Shown here piece after piece: positions 14,806-15,699 of a DNA stretch of 15,699 bases. How positions within the stretch are numbered: the first letter of the stretch is position 1; each line of letters opens with the position of its first letter. Made by a program: the position numbers and the translations under genes. The stretch comes from Acidobacteriaceae bacterium. GTDB taxonomy: Bacteria > Acidobacteriota > Terriglobia > Terriglobales > Acidobacteriaceae. The notes below the pieces were generated by a model that was not told the origin of the DNA, ran no database searches, and saw only the letters and a program-made list of their open reading frames with translations. The stretch spans positions 1-15,699 of the forward strand of contig JASIJX010000562.1 in NCBI GenBank assembly GCA_030049955.1, written 5' to 3'.

Positions 14806-15699
14806 ATGACGCTGACGCGGAGGATGTGGCGAGAAGCGATTCCGGAAACGATCGTGAAATCGATTCTGGGGAGATCGATTCTGGGCGGATCGATTCTGGG
14901 AGTGATCTGTGTGGGGGCGATAACGATGAGCGCGACAGCAGCGGCAGCGCAGCAGACTGCGGGGACGCAGCAGCAGAACCATCGGTGGGCAATCGTGGTG
15001 CACGGCGGCGCGGGCGTGATCGAACGCAAATCGATGACGCCGGAACGGGAAGCTGAGTATCGCGCGGGCATGAAGGCCGCGATCGAGGCAGGCGTGGAGG
15101 TGCTCGACCGCGGCGGGTCGTCACTCGATGCCGTCGAGGCCACAATCCGCATTCTCGAGGACGATCCGAATTTCAACGCGGGCCGCGGAGCCGTGTTTGC
15201 GGCCAATGGAACCAACCAGCTCGACGCGGCCATCATGGATGGCGCGACGCTGAAGGCCGGAGCCGTGGCAGACGTAACGCGCACGCGGCATCCGATCAGC
15301 CTGGCACGCGCGGTGATGGAGAAATCGCCGCATGTTTTTCTGGTTGGGCCGGGGGCCGATGAGTTCTCGAAGTATGCCGGGCTCGAGCAGGTTGATCCCA
15401 GCTTCTTCTTCACCGAGCGCCGCTGGCAGTCTTTGATCAAGCAATTAAAGAAAGAAGGCCTGCCGATTCCGCCGCGGCCCGCGGGCGCGCCGCCGGAGCC
15501 GAAGACTCCCCTGGCCGAGGTTGAGTCGCCCGACGTGCACAAGTACGGAACGGTAGGCGTGGTGGCGCTCGACAGACAGGGAAACATCGCTGCTGGAACC
15601 TCGACCGGAGGCACGCAGGCTAAGCGCTGGGGCCGCGTAGGCGACTCGCCGATTATCGGCGCGGGCACCTACGCTTCGAATGCATCTTGCGCGGTTTCG
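14806..15699 (+). CDS. iaaA: Exported isoaspartyl peptidase/L-asparaginase (Ntn-hydrolase), 3' end outside window
   Basis: At least 298 codons are present and the frame runs off the right edge. ATG 14806 follows AAGGAGG (14795-14801). The precursor has a basic start (MTLTRRMWR), a hydrophobic stretch from about 17 to 41 and a likely signal peptidase site after ATAAAA (about residue 48), so it should be periplasmic. The mature part matches plant-type asparaginase/IaaA: WAIVVHGGAG (61-70), NAGRGAVF (124-131), AAIMDGATLKAGAV, the autocleavage site HKYG|TVG with T249 as the new N-terminal nucleophile, then STGGTQAKRWGRVGDSPIIGAGTYA. A Pro-rich linker (about 220-238) precedes the cleavage site, as usual. 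The enzyme self-cleaves into alpha and beta chains and hydrolyses isoaspartyl dipeptides and asparagine. A TRRMW twin-arginine-like string is too far from the hydrophobic core to be convincing. Confidence 0.92.
   Translation, partial: MTLTRRMWREAIPETIVKSILGRSILGGSILGVICVGAITMSATAAAAQQTAGTQQQNHRWAIVVHGGAGVIERKSMTPEREAEYRAGMKAAIEAGVEVLDRGGSSLDAVEATIRILEDDPNFNAGRGAVFAANGTNQLDAAIMDGATLKAGAVADVTRTRHPISLARAVMEKSPHVFLVGPGADEFSKYAGLEQVDPSFFFTERRWQSLIKQLKKEGLPIPPRPAGAPPEPKTPLAEVESPDVHKYGTVGVVALDRQGNIAAGTSTGGTQAKRWGRVGDSPIIGAGTYASNASCAVS
14857..14901 (+). repeat. Three 15-bp tandem repeats encoding the signal-peptide core of the asparaginase
   Basis: The 11-mer TCGATTCTGGG recurs at 14860, 14875 and 14890 with an exact 15-bp period; flanking bases vary. 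In frame it encodes K-SILG, R-SILG, G-SILG, which makes up much of the hydrophobic region of the signal peptide. Confidence 0.88.

Noticed and set aside
14555..14809. 84-codon frame from a TTG start before the asparaginase
   Set aside because: No ribosome binding site and no recognisable motif. It contains four cysteines and mixed composition, but ends inside the next gene's start region; not enough support.
14703..15668. 321-codon open frame on the - strand
   Set aside because: Antisense to the asparaginase, whose catalytic and signal features are clear; Ser/Pro/Ala-rich shadow.

Overview
The window is about 62% GC by eye, gene-dense and chromosomal in character. It best fits an Acidobacteriota genome of class Terriglobia (Acidobacteriaceae-like). 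The strongest clue is the cupin at 5174-5569. It keeps every metal ligand and active-site position I remember from the manganese-dependent cupin hydroxynitrile lyases of Granulicella tundricola and Acidobacterium capsulatum. This assignment rests on recall of families, not on a search. I see no rRNA, tRNA, CRISPR array, insertion sequence or phage gene.

Left part (1-5569, all + strand): the tail of a UbiE/MenG menaquinone methyltransferase; a zinc-type CDF transporter with three tandem C-terminal dimerisation domains; a membrane-anchored three-PASTA protein; a DinB-family protein; an AKR13-like aldo/keto reductase whose leader carries a 17-bp tandem duplication; a five-helix membrane protein of unknown role; and, 13 bp later, the cupin hydroxynitrile lyase homologue.

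Middle (5661-10707): an iron-sulfur L-serine ammonia-lyase ending in the diagnostic last-residue cysteine; a compact transcription unit for a 27-residue Lys/Ala histone-tail-like peptide, with a sigma70-type promoter, a perfect 20-bp palindrome at the predicted transcription start and a strong hairpin behind it; the 16S rRNA methyltransferase RsmE; and, on the - strand, an aquaglyceroporin followed by an altronate/galactarate-type dehydratase.

Right part (10708-15699): a 332-bp intergenic stretch rich in inverted repeats separates glpF from a + strand run of four small, hydrophilic, probably disordered proteins. The run ends in a bacterial archaeo-eukaryotic-release-factor-like protein (baeRF) with a zinc ribbon and no GGQ. 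Two more disordered proteins follow as a divergent pair. The window closes inside a secreted isoaspartyl peptidase/L-asparaginase whose signal peptide is built on a three-copy 15-bp repeat.

The most likely undescribed system is 11040-14542: a baeRF protein embedded in a set of six small disordered proteins, two of them related to each other, with partly coupled translation. A role in stress, ribosome rescue or hibernation is inference. The second candidate is the palindrome-controlled histone-tail peptide unit at 7244-7484.
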